Positions 31,409-39,466 of a DNA stretch of 64,000 bases are shown piece by piece. Where the stretch lies: positions 1 to 64,000 of the forward strand of contig CAYPEJ010000017.1 of the NCBI GenBank assembly GCA_964409685.1, in the 5' to 3' direction. The position numbers and the translations under genes were made by a program. Under the pieces are notes generated by a model. The model ran no database searches, was not told where the DNA came from, and saw only the letters and a list, made by a program, of their open reading frames with translations. The DNA comes from Clostridium_AI sp964409685. GTDB taxonomy: Bacteria > Bacillota > Clostridia > Lachnospirales > Lachnospiraceae. How positions within the stretch are numbered: position 1 is the stretch's first letter; every line of letters begins with the position of its first letter.

Positions 31409-31756
31409 CTAGTCCTCTTTCTTCTTGAACAGAACCGTGTTGCAGAACCATGCAAGAAGGCTAGACTCTACAAAAAAGCTGATGATAGCCATCCAGACCT
31501 GGAAGCCGTCAGCTAGTCCGTCGTGCGCAAAATTCCAGATACTGTTGTGTGTAACCAGGATTGCAAGAATCACGACCAGTACCGGAACAGCCTTCAGGAA
31601 TGTCACGATACTCTTCTTGTTTGACTCAGCGTTTGACTCAACCTCTTCAACAGTGCTGGCACCCGAGGATCCTCCACCCTCTGTTCTGTCAACCTCTGCA
31701 AATTTGATGTCGTCCCTAGAATCAATCTTTTTTGAAGAACTAATCTTTTTTGACAT
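31409..31756 (-). CDS. Small membrane protein, two helices
   Basis: 115 residues. Charged, Ser-rich N terminus (about 1-48), then hydrophobic helices at about 52-70 and 84-108 and a lysine-rich end. No family recognised. Lies between tRNA genes. Confidence 0.6.
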   Translation of the reverse strand: MSKKISSSKKIDSRDDIKFAEVDRTEGGGSSGASTVEEVESNAESNKKSIVTFLKAVPVLVVILAILVTHNSIWNFAHDGLADGFQVWMAIISFFVESSLLAWFCNTVLFKKKED

Positions 31757-31798
31757 ATGCGTAAAAAATTAAAAATGAATAGTTTTTTACTTGAGCAA

Positions 31799-31870
31799 GC
31801 AGGTCGGGTTCGAACCGACACCTCGAGATTGGAAAAATCCCGCGCACTGTCCAATTATGCTACCGCTGCA
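31799..31870 (-). tRNA. tRNA-Glu (TTC), acceptor partly mispaired
   Basis: D-arm GCATAATTGGACAGTGC, anticodon arm CGGGAT-TTTTCCA-ATCTCG giving TTC, T-arm GTCGGTTCGAACCCGAC. The 5' GCAGCGG pairs with the 3' CTGCTTG at only five of seven positions (first two fail), so it may be a decaying copy or need end editing. Confidence 0.65.
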
Positions 31871-31874
31871 CTAG

Positions 31875-31947
31875 AGCCTCTGGATGGACTCGAACCAACA
31901 ACCTACTGCTTACAAGGCAGTTGCTCTACCAATTGAGCTACAGAGGC
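31875..31947 (-). tRNA. tRNA-Thr (TGT)
   Basis: GCCTCTG/CAGAGGC acceptor, TAGCTCAATTGGTAGAGCA D-arm, ACTGC-CTTGTAA-GCAGT anticodon arm, TTGGTTCGAGTCCA T-arm. Reads ACA. Confidence 0.93.
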
Positions 31948-31967
31948 TTGCTTGTGACCGTGTCAAC

Positions 31968-32396
31968 CTAGTTCCAGGCACAGGCATCTGCGCTGTCCAG
32001 GACGAACGAGATCTTGAGATAGACATTGTGAAAGTAGTCTTTCCTTCCCTTGTCATCTAGAGAAACACTTGCTTCTGCAACTAGTCCTCCACATTCTAGC
32101 ACTCCGCCACTTGTGGAGACGTCATCGAGCATGCTACGTGCACTTCTCTTGAGCATCTCGGGAGTAACCTTCTCCTGGTCAAATCCCCATCTCCAGTCGA
32201 GAGTGTTCATGACTCTTGAAATCTTCTCCCAGTCTACAGCTGAAACAATTTCTCCAATCATTGACTTTCTCTGGTTGTCATCTTTCTCTGAACACAAGAA
32301 CCACCATACTCTGGGCCTGGTGTCATCGAATGACCTTGTGTCACCTCGAAAACTGTAGTGACTAAAGTCCTGACTACTGGATCTATCTCTCTTCAT
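31968..32396 (-). CDS. Uncharacterised protein
   Basis: 142 residues; basic, Ser-rich start, then a mixed domain with many aromatic residues (PRVWWFLCSEKDD, NTLDWRWGFDQ). Encoded between tRNA genes. No family recognised. Confidence 0.6.
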   Translation of the reverse strand: MKRDRSSSQDFSHYSFRGDTRSFDDTRPRVWWFLCSEKDDNQRKSMIGEIVSAVDWEKISRVMNTLDWRWGFDQEKVTPEMLKRSARSMLDDVSTSGGVLECGGLVAEASVSLDDKGRKDYFHNVYLKISFVLDSADACAWN

Positions 32397-32416
32397 TGAC
32401 TGTCTTGATCTATCTG

Positions 32417-32496
32417 TACCCCGAGCGGGAGTCGAACCCGCACCCTTGCGGACCAGGGCCTAGACCTGGCGTGTATACCAATTTCACCACCGGGAT
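32417..32496 (-). tRNA. tRNA-Leu (TAG)
   Basis: ATCCCGG/TCGGGGT acceptor, GGTGAAATTGGTATAC D-arm, CCAGG-TCTAGGC-CCTGG anticodon arm giving TAG, class II variable arm, GGTTCGACTCC T-arm. Reads CUA, a codon this genome uses often; not an amber suppressor. Confidence 0.93.
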
Positions 32497-32565
32497 ATTA
32501 TGCAGTCTTGTCAAGGATCTTGTTGTGTATCCTAACATCCCAAGACTAGACAACCTTTCTGTACT

Positions 32566-32622
32566 CAAAAAAAGAAGTCTGGAACTTTTGATGTTTTTTC
32601 TCTGATAGGTAGTCCAGACTCT
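32566..32622 (-). terminator. Intrinsic terminator before the tRNA-Leu gene
   Basis: Minus strand AGTCTGGAC ... GTTCCAGACT stem followed by TCTTTTTTTG, just after the phosphoesterase 3 stop. Confidence 0.72.
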
Positions 32623-32627
32623 AAAAA

Positions 32628-33245
32628 CTAGACTTCCTTCTGCTGTTCCAGTTTCCGGAAGATTTCCGAAAGCTCTACCGGGTGGTAGTCGTTGTTGTCG
32701 ACTCCACAATCGTACTGCAAACCTTTCCAAAGAGGTATGTCTTTGTCTAAGTTGTCCTGATTTACCTGGGGTCCGGAATGTATGTGACCAAACAAGTTGG
32801 GCACACCTCCGTGCCTGTGGGGCCAGGTCATCATCGGACAGTGAGACAGATAGAGTTCCGTAACTCGTTTGTTTCCGAAACCACTAATCCACACGACAGC
32901 TTCGTCACCGAGCACGTGAATTCTCGGATCCACAACCCTAGAAAAAGTCTTCTCTGTGTCGTGATTGCCCATGATACAGTAGATCTCCAGCCCGTTGAGC
33001 TTGTCGAGAATCTTCTTGATAGTGTGAGAATCATCAAACCAGGAAAAGTCTCCTAGCTCAAACACGATATCGTTCTGAGTTACAGTACTGTTCCAGTTCT
33101 CGATGAGAGCCGGACCCATCTCCTTTGCATCTGCCCAGGGTCTGTTGGCAAACGTGGGCTTACAGATGTTGTTGTGTCCGAAATGCAAGTCACTGGTAAA
33201 GAAGATTTTCTGACCCGGTTGTAGTTCTAGGTGTATCTTGTTCAT
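32628..33245 (-). CDS. Calcineurin-like metallophosphoesterase 3
   Basis: 205 residues: TSDLHFGHNN, ELGDFSWF, IMGNHDTEK, LYLSHCPMM and LFGHIHSGP. This compact form with DxHFGH is common in phages and bacteria. All metal ligands are present. It starts four bases inside the 33242 gene. Confidence 0.86.
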   Translation of the reverse strand: MNKIHLELQPGQKIFFTSDLHFGHNNICKPTFANRPWADAKEMGPALIENWNSTVTQNDIVFELGDFSWFDDSHTIKKILDKLNGLEIYCIMGNHDTEKTFSRVVDPRIHVLGDEAVVWISGFGNKRVTELYLSHCPMMTWPHRHGGVPNLFGHIHSGPQVNQDNLDKDIPLWKGLQYDCGVDNNDYHPVELSEIFRKLEQQKEV

Positions 33246-33646
33246 ACTATCTTGTCACTCATTTTCTCGTAGAGAGCTGAAAGCCTATTAAATAGTCTGT
33301 TGTCCAACTTGTCTGCATCCTTCTTGATTTCTTGATCCAGGACTCTAGTCAGGTAGTCTGCAAAACCGGGGGTGCATAATCTCTCGATCGAGTCTACTGT
33401 GTTGACTATGATTAGAGAAATACCTCTCAGTCTGACATAGTAGTGGTATCCGTCATTTACAAGATAGTAGGTATCTGTTCCACGAGGAGCTACCTTGACT
33501 GTGCCAGGAGCATTCAGGATCTTGTAGACTATGTTCATGATTGTTTCCTCTTCCGAGTTGAGCTTGGTACCCGGAAAAATCTTGTCCCTCAACCTCTGGT
33601 TGAGTCGTGCAAGTATGTTCTGCTCTTCAGTTCTAATTTCTTCCAT
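33242..33646 (-). CDS. Uncharacterised helical protein
   Basis: 134 residues; helical ends and a beta-rich middle (GTDTYYLVNDGYHYYVRLRG). Overlaps phosphoesterase 3 by four bases. No family recognised. Confidence 0.58.
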   Translation of the reverse strand: MEEIRTEEQNILARLNQRLRDKIFPGTKLNSEEETIMNIVYKILNAPGTVKVAPRGTDTYYLVNDGYHYYVRLRGISLIIVNTVDSIERLCTPGFADYLTRVLDQEIKKDADKLDNRLFNRLSALYEKMSDKIV

Positions 33647-33794
33647 TTCTGAGCTCGTTCCAAAGATAGACTGGCCACATGATCAACATGTCTAGCATGG
33701 TTGCTGGAGACAACTGAATGTCCACTGGCTTGTTCAGAAGTCGATGTATCAGATTTAGACATCCGAACACGATGTACGTTAAGATTCCTATCAT
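33633..33794 (-). CDS. Small membrane protein
   Basis: 53 residues: MIGILTYIVFGCLNLIHRLL, a short polar link, and a second hydrophobic stretch (MLDMLIMWPVYLWNE). It runs 14 bases into the 33242 gene, as with the small protein at 16212. Confidence 0.55.
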   Translation of the reverse strand: MIGILTYIVFGCLNLIHRLLNKPVDIQLSPATMLDMLIMWPVYLWNELRNGRN

Positions 33795-33829
33795 GCTACT
33801 TCTATTTTTTCTAACTGTAGGAATCTTTT

Positions 33830-33886
33830 GTGTCCCTTAAAAGGAAACCTTCATTAAGTAAGTTATCATGTTTACCAGCAAGTAAA
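33830..33886 (-). repeat. Dispersed repeat, copy 7 (diverged)
   Basis: Minus strand AAACATGATAACTTACTTAATG then AAGGTTTCC and TTTTAAGGGACAC, matching the layout of the other copies. The short frame reads MITYLMKVSF and ends at TAA, the same place as copy 5. Confidence 0.6.
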
Positions 33887-33914
33887 GGGATACCTAAGAT
33901 TCCTTAGGTATCCC
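33887..33914 (-). terminator. Perfect 12-base hairpin at a gene end
   Basis: GGGATACCTAAG / CTTAGGTATCCC with a four-base loop, followed on the minus strand by TTTACTT. The stem contains the stop codon of the 33904 gene and joins directly onto repeat copy 7. Confidence 0.75.
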
Positions 33915-34164
33915 CCATGTTCTCCTTCTTTTTCCGGACAAACTCCAACCACTCCTCTGCTTCGGCTAGTCTCCTGGATGTTCGCTTAAAGATTTTCGTC
34001 TTGTGTCCGGGCCGTTTCCGGACCGTGTTCAGGGCTGTCCCGTCACCATCAAGATTGTCTATCTCGAGAGGAGGTCTGTCACTCAGACTGTAGCGTATCC
34101 TGTCCGAGGGCTTCAGGAAGTCCGGAACCCGGGGCTTGTATGCTACTGTGAGTTTGTCTTCCAT
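33904..34164 (-). CDS. Small basic hypothetical protein
   Basis: 86 residues, basic, low hydrophobicity, with a helical Lys/Glu/Arg tail (LAEAEEWLEFVRKKKEN). Overlaps the HNH gene by 22 bases. No family recognised. Confidence 0.55.
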   Translation of the reverse strand: MEDKLTVAYKPRVPDFLKPSDRIRYSLSDRPPLEIDNLDGDGTALNTVRKRPGHKTKIFKRTSRRLAEAEEWLEFVRKKKENMGDT

Positions 34165-34847
34165 ATTCTCGAGATATACTTGTCGTAGTCCTTAACCTCT
34201 TCCTTGGTCAGACCCAGCTGCTTCAGGTAGTCTCTCTGATAGTCATCCAGTTCCCAGACCTCGTTCTCGTTTTTAAGAGTTCTATCCACAAAATCCTCCT
34301 GTTTCTCAACAAAGTCTTCTGTAACCGGCGACTTCTCACTCTGCAGGAAGGCACAGTTGTAGCACAGGAATTCTAGATTGTCTAGATTCCAGTTGTTCTT
34401 GATACCGTCCTTGTGCATGAGAATAAGCGGGCTCTTACCGTCTACCAGTCTCTTGCCACTGAAGCCGCAACTGGCACACTTCGGCTTTAGCATTCCAGCC
34501 TCTATGAGACGATACTTGAGCTTCTGTGGATTGTAGTGTTCTACCGGAATTCTTCCGTTCACAATATCCGCCAGAGCCGGTTCTCGATAACGCTTTCCGG
34601 GTGTGCGGTGCAGGGCATACTTCGGAATACCTTTACCGCCCTGGTTGTAGTGCATGTCATAGAGTGTCTTACCGGTCTTCTCATCCTTGTAGAGCCTAGC
34701 ATACATTCTGTAGTGTCCGTAAGACACGTTGAGGTAGCGAGCAGCAGCCCTGTTGCTTCGGGTTGCTCTCATTGCTCTCTCTATATCTTCTCTAGTAAGG
34801 GTTTTCCTCCGACGAGGAAAGTTCTGCCTCTGGTTTTCTACTGGCAC
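34143..34847 (-). CDS. HNH-type endonuclease with N-terminal HTH
   Basis: 234 residues. The N terminus (TREDIERAMRATRSNRAAARYL then NVSYGHYRMYARLY) looks like a helix-turn-helix. A zinc-HNH-like block follows: CASCGFSGKRL, then LILMHKDGIKNNWNLDNLEFLCYNCA. Such proteins are usually free-standing homing nucleases of phages; a regulatory role is also possible. Confidence 0.72.
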   Translation of the reverse strand: MPVENQRQNFPRRRKTLTREDIERAMRATRSNRAAARYLNVSYGHYRMYARLYKDEKTGKTLYDMHYNQGGKGIPKYALHRTPGKRYREPALADIVNGRIPVEHYNPQKLKYRLIEAGMLKPKCASCGFSGKRLVDGKSPLILMHKDGIKNNWNLDNLEFLCYNCAFLQSEKSPVTEDFVEKQEDFVDRTLKNENEVWELDDYQRDYLKQLGLTKEEVKDYDKYISRIWKTNSQ

Positions 34848-35338
34848 TGTTCACCTCCTGTGGTTTGTTCCATGCTATGGGACTCTCGAGCGATGACATC
34901 GAAAATGCTCTCTTCCTCGTTAAGTGACTCAGTCAACTCTGTTTCCCTAAATCCATTAGCTTCCAGGACTTCTGCAATTTGAGCTTCTTGCACGGAACGG
35001 TAGTCGTTGTCAACTTCTTCCTCAGTTTCGGTAGTGTTCATGTCCAGCTCCGGTTCGTCAAGACTGGCCAGCCTTGTCCTCGAACTACCTTGCAGAAGCT
35101 GTCTACTTCTCTCGTAGGTCCTAGCCTCTTCTTGAGAGACAATGGAACAGACGGTGTAGATGTCTTCGCCCGTTCCGACCTCTTCTACGATGCACACCCT
35201 CGGCTTTTCGGTAGAACAGTTGACACAGCACCTGTAGCCCATCTCGTATCTCTTTTTCGGGAAGGGTTTTCCGCACCTGGGACACACAACCGTCTCCATG
35301 TTACTCAAATCTATCTCCTTTTTCAAAAGCATTCTCAA
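34838..35338 (-). CDS. Zinc-ribbon protein with long acidic tail
   Basis: 166 residues; the start could also be Met14 (35299). VCPRCGKPFPKKRYEMGYRC then VNCSTEKPRV is a two-pair zinc ribbon, shared with the small protein at 21528. The rest is charged, acidic and probably disordered (TTETEEEVDNDY). Role unknown. Confidence 0.65.
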   Translation of the reverse strand: MRMLLKKEIDLSNMETVVCPRCGKPFPKKRYEMGYRCCVNCSTEKPRVCIVEEVGTGEDIYTVCSIVSQEEARTYERSRQLLQGSSRTRLASLDEPELDMNTTETEEEVDNDYRSVQEAQIAEVLEANGFRETELTESLNEEESIFDVIARESHSMEQTTGGEQCQ

Positions 35339-35354
35339 GTGTAGTGTGAGAATC

Positions 35355-35393
35355 TGAAAAACCTGACAGGCTAGCTCTCAGGCTCTGTCAGGC
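35355..35393 (-). terminator. Intrinsic terminator
   Basis: Minus strand CCTGACAG-N15-CTGTCAGG followed by TTTTTC. It includes the last codons of the 35371 gene. Confidence 0.75.
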
Positions 35394-35571
35394 TCCAGAA
35401 TTGATCTATTTCTTCCTCCGTCATTCCCAGGAGTTCCAAGATGTTTTCGATTGTGCACTCATAACCAACCTGAATATCTCCTAGCTCTATACCCATCTTC
35501 TTTCTCAGGGTAGCTACCTGCTCTCGCGTCTCTCTTAAGTTCGTGAGAAGCTCGCAATACTTACTTAACAT
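35371..35571 (-). CDS. Small coiled-coil protein
   Basis: 66 residues, heptad-like helix (LTNLRETREQVATLRKKMG) then an acidic end. Overlaps the 35561 gene by 11 bases. Confidence 0.55.
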   Translation of the reverse strand: MLSKYCELLTNLRETREQVATLRKKMGIELGDIQVGYECTIENILELLGMTEEEIDQFWSLTEPES

Positions 35572-35962
35572 CTTCTGGTTCTTCTAGTCGTGTGTCATCT
35601 CTACTCGTTCCGGTATCTCCCGGGTTCTGACTCTCGAGAGCTTTCCTAACAATCCTGTCAAAATACTCTATGTAGATAAAGAAGCCGATCACGGTCTTGT
35701 CTTTCAGGGCTCTGTCTCTCTCGACTCTTAGTCCATACTCTGCCAGACCTTTTTCCAGTCTAGACTCAAGTTCGATAGCAATGTCGTTCTGAGTCGTACT
35801 GTTGATCTGTCCGAACTGGGTAGGAATGAACTGGATCTTTACACCTTTCTTGTTCGGGTCCTCGTTAGTGTCTACTTTCAGGAGAAACCGGTAACCTCCA
35901 AATTTTACCTTAGTAGACTCTGCCAGGACCTCACGAGTGAGTTCTTCTAGTATGTTGCTCAT
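35561..35962 (-). CDS. Uncharacterised protein
   Basis: 133 residues, alternating strands and helices (GYRFLLKVDTNEDPNKKG, IELESRLEKGLAEYGLRVER), one compact domain and a charged tail. Overlaps the glycosyltransferase gene by four bases. No family recognised. Confidence 0.58.
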   Translation of the reverse strand: MSNILEELTREVLAESTKVKFGGYRFLLKVDTNEDPNKKGVKIQFIPTQFGQINSTTQNDIAIELESRLEKGLAEYGLRVERDRALKDKTVIGFFIYIEYFDRIVRKALESQNPGDTGTSRDDTRLEEPEDVK

Positions 35963-37149
35963 GTGTACCTAATTTCTTTTTGCAAAGATAAATAGTTGTT
36001 CTGATCTCTCAGAAAGGTGCGGTAACCCGGATTGTGTATCTCAATCTGATATTCTCCAGTGTTAGACCGGAACACACCCGTCTTGAAATTTCCCGGGTAT
36101 AGTCTCAGACCGCCAACCTTGTAAAGTAGTTCTGTAGCAATTTCTGGACTAAACGGAGCTAGCTGTTTTATGGTTATGTCCTCCGTTCTGTCATGACCGG
36201 GAGTCTGTAGCTTGTGACTAGCCACGTTCGCGACCTGAATATCTCTTCCTCGAACAACGTTGAAAATCGGTTCAAACATGTACGCATCTGCACTGTTGTC
36301 TAGTGCCTCTAGAGCAATAACCCTGTCTGTGATCTGTAGTGCTCCCGGGCAAGTCTCGTAACCCGTCTCCCACAGGTAGCGTGCCTCAAATCCCCACTTA
36401 CGACAGAAAGCCTGGTTGGCCTGGAACTCCCGGTCTGCCATCGGATCTCCTGCCCGGTCTCGTACCGTCTGGGACACAAAGTGATAGCACACAGCATTTT
36501 CAGATAGGTAGACATGGTAGCCCTTCAGTCTGAGTCTAACCATGAAGTCGTCGTCTTCGCAGAAGACCGGTACAAAGGTAAACTGGTCAAATCCTCCTAC
36601 ATCCCAAAAACTACTCTTGGGACCTGCCAGGAAGAAACCGTAGCCGTAGTCTCGTAGAGGTTTGTCTGGACGAGATTCGCAATAGGTTCTGAACCCAGCC
36701 ATATCGAAGTTGTCAAAGCTGGTTCCAAAGTCTCCAATGATCTTACCAGGTCTCCTGTGTCCAATGTAGATCGGAGGTTCCATGGTGGTGTAGATCACAA
36801 AATCACTGCCCGTTATCTGACTATCTAGAATCTCGAAGAATTTCGGACCAAAAAACATGTCTGTGTGAACCAGGACAAGCTTGTCTGTTTCTACAGCATT
36901 TATGGCTGCGTTGTAGTTCTCCGAGAAACTGACCCGGTGACCGTCCTCCGGACAACCGAGAACTATCTTCAGGTCCGGATCGGTGTTCCGGATACTCTCC
37001 AGGTACTCAACGACATCTGGATCAGCCTGCAGTGCACTGACAACCAGAGGAACTCCGGGATGGTAGGTCCTGAAGTTCTGGTAGAATTTCTGCAGAAGGT
37101 CTGCTTTTGAGTTTACTGCCAGGACGGCAGATATGTTGTAGCTGTTCAT
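35959..37149 (-). CDS. GT2-like glycosyltransferase
   Basis: 396 residues. GT-A fold with an acidic metal site in LVLVHTDMFFG, then GYGFFLAGPKSSF, GGFD and FCEDDDFMVRLRLKGYHV, the acceptor-side acidic motif of family 2. The last 130 residues are a separate unassigned domain. First of a cluster of four transferases with overlaps of four to eight bases or one intervening gene. Acceptor could be virion protein, modified DNA or host glycan. Confidence 0.8.
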   Translation of the reverse strand: MNSYNISAVLAVNSKADLLQKFYQNFRTYHPGVPLVVSALQADPDVVEYLESIRNTDPDLKIVLGCPEDGHRVSFSENYNAAINAVETDKLVLVHTDMFFGPKFFEILDSQITGSDFVIYTTMEPPIYIGHRRPGKIIGDFGTSFDNFDMAGFRTYCESRPDKPLRDYGYGFFLAGPKSSFWDVGGFDQFTFVPVFCEDDDFMVRLRLKGYHVYLSENAVCYHFVSQTVRDRAGDPMADREFQANQAFCRKWGFEARYLWETGYETCPGALQITDRVIALEALDNSADAYMFEPIFNVVRGRDIQVANVASHKLQTPGHDRTEDITIKQLAPFSPEIATELLYKVGGLRLYPGNFKTGVFRSNTGEYQIEIHNPGYRTFLRDQNNYLSLQKEIRYT

Positions 37150-37766
37150 TTAGAAGACACTAGTTTACTGTAGTAGTTGTTCTGACTTCTCTGCTTCTCA
37201 ATGGTCTTGAAGTGATCAAGCCTGTAGATAAACTGGTCATCGGGAATGATGGCGTACTTCAGAGCTCCCACCGGACGTTCGTGAACTTTTCCGACCCAGT
37301 GTATCTTTGAGTTGTTTCGGTACAGTCTCCACTGGTAGTCTGGCCAGTTGATTCCCTTCTTGGTCACGTTCCAGTGCCACTCTTGAATGTCCTGAGGAGT
37401 TATACCTTCTACGAGATTCTGACGAGGCACGGCTATCATCTCAGCTTCCGTACTCTCCAGTATCTGGTGCAGATTCTGTATCAGCATCTCCGAAGGCAGT
37501 TCATCGGCATCTAGCTGGAATATCCAGTCTCCACTGCAGTACGAGTTAAGCTGATTTTTCCAGGCTGCAAAGTCCCCCGGAAACTGTCCGGAGTGTATCT
37601 CACATCTTCCCTGAGCAAGTTCAACTATCTTGTCGACAGATCCCTTTGTTTCGTCCAGAAGAATAACAATCTCATCTTCAGGACCAGTTTGAGGAAAAAG
37701 TACAGAGAGAAGGTTTTCCAACTCCCTGTACTCGTTACAAACTGTTATGGCGTAACTAACTTTCAT
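37146..37766 (-). CDS. GT2 glycosyltransferase, short
   Basis: 206 residues. SYAITVCNEYRELENLLSVL and IFQLDADELPS (the DxD) define a family 2 enzyme; the WHWNVTKKGINWPDYQWRLYRN block resembles lipopolysaccharide-core transferases of the same group. Starts inside the 37756 gene. Confidence 0.85.
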   Translation of the reverse strand: MKVSYAITVCNEYRELENLLSVLFPQTGPEDEIVILLDETKGSVDKIVELAQGRCEIHSGQFPGDFAAWKNQLNSYCSGDWIFQLDADELPSEMLIQNLHQILESTEAEMIAVPRQNLVEGITPQDIQEWHWNVTKKGINWPDYQWRLYRNNSKIHWVGKVHERPVGALKYAIIPDDQFIYRLDHFKTIEKQRSQNNYYSKLVSSK

Positions 37767-38202
37767 TTACAAGCATTCCCATTGCCGAGAGAGCATCCAC
37801 AAAGCCGTCTCGACCAAAATGTTTTGTGTTGGCAGCCTCCAGGAGGTAGTTCTTCCCGGCATACTGCTTCATTCTTTTCTCTTTCTTTGTCAGGGGTCTA
37901 AAAGGTATTCCGACCCATTCAGCGTTGTCCACTGTGGTTCCGTCCAGGTAGACCATTCCTTTTTCCGGTACCGTGATCACGGCCGGGTACCAGACATAGC
38001 CGTCCTTGTCCACAAACTTGAGATCCTTGTAGAGCTGAGGCTGCCTGGCTGTCACGGCCTTTTCCGAGTCCGTACCCTCCTTCATGAGAGTCGTACTTGT
38101 CATGCCACAGCTCATGCAGAGCCACGTCTCGAGATCACCTACCCGTTGTGCATAGCACAACTGACTGCCGCACCTCGGACACTTTACCATTCCGTCTTGC
38201 AT
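37756..38202 (-). CDS. Zinc-ribbon protein within the glycosyltransferase cluster
   Basis: 148 residues. KCPRCGSQLCYAQ...WLCMSCGM is a four-Cys zinc ribbon; the rest has DGYVWYPAVITVPEKGMVYLDG and a basic stretch. This type of protein is frequent in large phages. It links the two transferase pairs in one operon. Confidence 0.68.
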   Translation of the reverse strand: MQDGMVKCPRCGSQLCYAQRVGDLETWLCMSCGMTSTTLMKEGTDSEKAVTARQPQLYKDLKFVDKDGYVWYPAVITVPEKGMVYLDGTTVDNAEWVGIPFRPLTKKEKRMKQYAGKNYLLEAANTKHFGRDGFVDALSAMGMLVNES

Positions 38203-38203
38203 A

Positions 38204-39466
38204 CTAGACCAGATTTTCTATACCAGGCAACTGCAGACCAACCCTTTCCGGAAAGTCTGGAACGTGTTCATCGAGAATACTCTTGAGCTTCTCTCCCATG
38301 CTAGCAATTGTCCAGTTCGTGTTAATAATTTCTGCCTGCTTTTCAGCTTTTGTTTTCCAGACAGGGTAGTCCTGAAAAACTATCTTGAAGACTTCTATCG
38401 AGTCGTGATCGTTTGGAGCAAACCAGGATGCCTCGGGAAGAATCATGCCGGGCTGTACAGCTGACCTGTGCACCCTCTCAAGTTTTCCTCCCACCAGAGC
38501 TGTGTACTCCGGTTTCAGGAAGTCGAGATGGCCTGACCAGGCTGTAGCAATTATGGGTTTACCGGTAGCTGCAAACTCTAGAAACGGTCGACCAAACCCT
38601 TCTCCCTTGGTCAGCAGTGCCATTGCCTTGATCCTGGAGTCGTTGTAGACCTCGTTCATCTCAGCATCGGTAAGGTCACCGTGCAGAAGATAGATATTTG
38701 GAAGTGACTTCTTGTACTGAACTGAGTTCTGCACCTCCTGAATCTTCTTGAGAATCGTGTCTCGATCAAGAACGGAAGAAACAGCCTGACTTACCTTCAG
38801 GACTAGTCCGGGTACCTGGCCCTCCTTGTCCTTAAAGGCCTCTAGAAAGGCTCGAATTGTGTAGGCAATGTTCTTTCGGTCTTGTCCGAAATCTCCTCGC
38901 ATCCAGTGTCCGACGCACAGGAAATTCCAGGAGTTCTTCAGGTCCTTGAGAATGGGACTCTTGAAGTTCTTGTCCAGACTGTGATACTTGTTTATGTCCA
39001 GTCCTTCGAACAGTACCTCAACCGGTTTTTTCACAAAGACGTTCTCACCCGTGTCGTTCATGGTCCACCTACTGTCCACAAGAGAATGCTTTCCGTGTTC
39101 CGAGGAAGTCAGTACCAGGTCCATCCGGTTACATCCTCTGACCCACTCCACACTGCTGAGATTGGTCTCCATAGCAGCAGTCATGCCAATGTTGAACTTG
39201 CCGATAGGTTGAAACTCGTTCGGAACCGTGATCTGAATCCAGACGTCCGGTTGTTCCTGAATAGCGTCAACAATGTGACTCATCAGCTCGTATTCCTGGT
39301 GATCAGCCAGGTAACCAAACCTGCAATCTCCCCACCTTTGTGACAGAATACTGATATCCCAGTCAGGCTTTACCCTGATTAGTTCTTTAACAACGTCTCG
39401 TGCCCTTCCAGCATATCCCGCGTACACATCAATCGGGCACGACACCACGCATCTAACCTTACTCAT
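38204..39466 (-). CDS. GT4-like glycosyltransferase 1
   Basis: 420 residues, GT-B fold. The C-terminal donor site has KGEGFGRPFLEFAATGKPIIATAWSG, the ExxxxxxxE signature region of family 4. The N terminus resembles phage-encoded versions. Overlaps the next transferase by eight bases. Confidence 0.83.
   Translation of the reverse strand: MSKVRCVVSCPIDVYAGYAGRARDVVKELIRVKPDWDISILSQRWGDCRFGYLADHQEYELMSHIVDAIQEQPDVWIQITVPNEFQPIGKFNIGMTAAMETNLSSVEWVRGCNRMDLVLTSSEHGKHSLVDSRWTMNDTGENVFVKKPVEVLFEGLDINKYHSLDKNFKSPILKDLKNSWNFLCVGHWMRGDFGQDRKNIAYTIRAFLEAFKDKEGQVPGLVLKVSQAVSSVLDRDTILKKIQEVQNSVQYKKSLPNIYLLHGDLTDAEMNEVYNDSRIKAMALLTKGEGFGRPFLEFAATGKPIIATAWSGHLDFLKPEYTALVGGKLERVHRSAVQPGMILPEASWFAPNDHDSIEVFKIVFQDYPVWKTKAEKQAEIINTNWTIASMGEKLKSILDEHVPDFPERVGLQLPGIENLV

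Noticed and set aside
30121..32496. Stop-codon reassignment (amber or opal suppressor tRNAs)
   Set aside because: TAG and TGA both end normal genes here; the TAG and TGA anticodons belong to Leu and Ser tRNAs reading CUA and UCA, and tRNA-Trp has a CCA anticodon.
33659..35990. TATCTTTG boxes near 33659 and 35981 as promoters
   Set aside because: Both fall inside coding sequence (33633 gene and the end of the 35959 gene) and lack TTG at 20 bases; kept only as possible coincidences.
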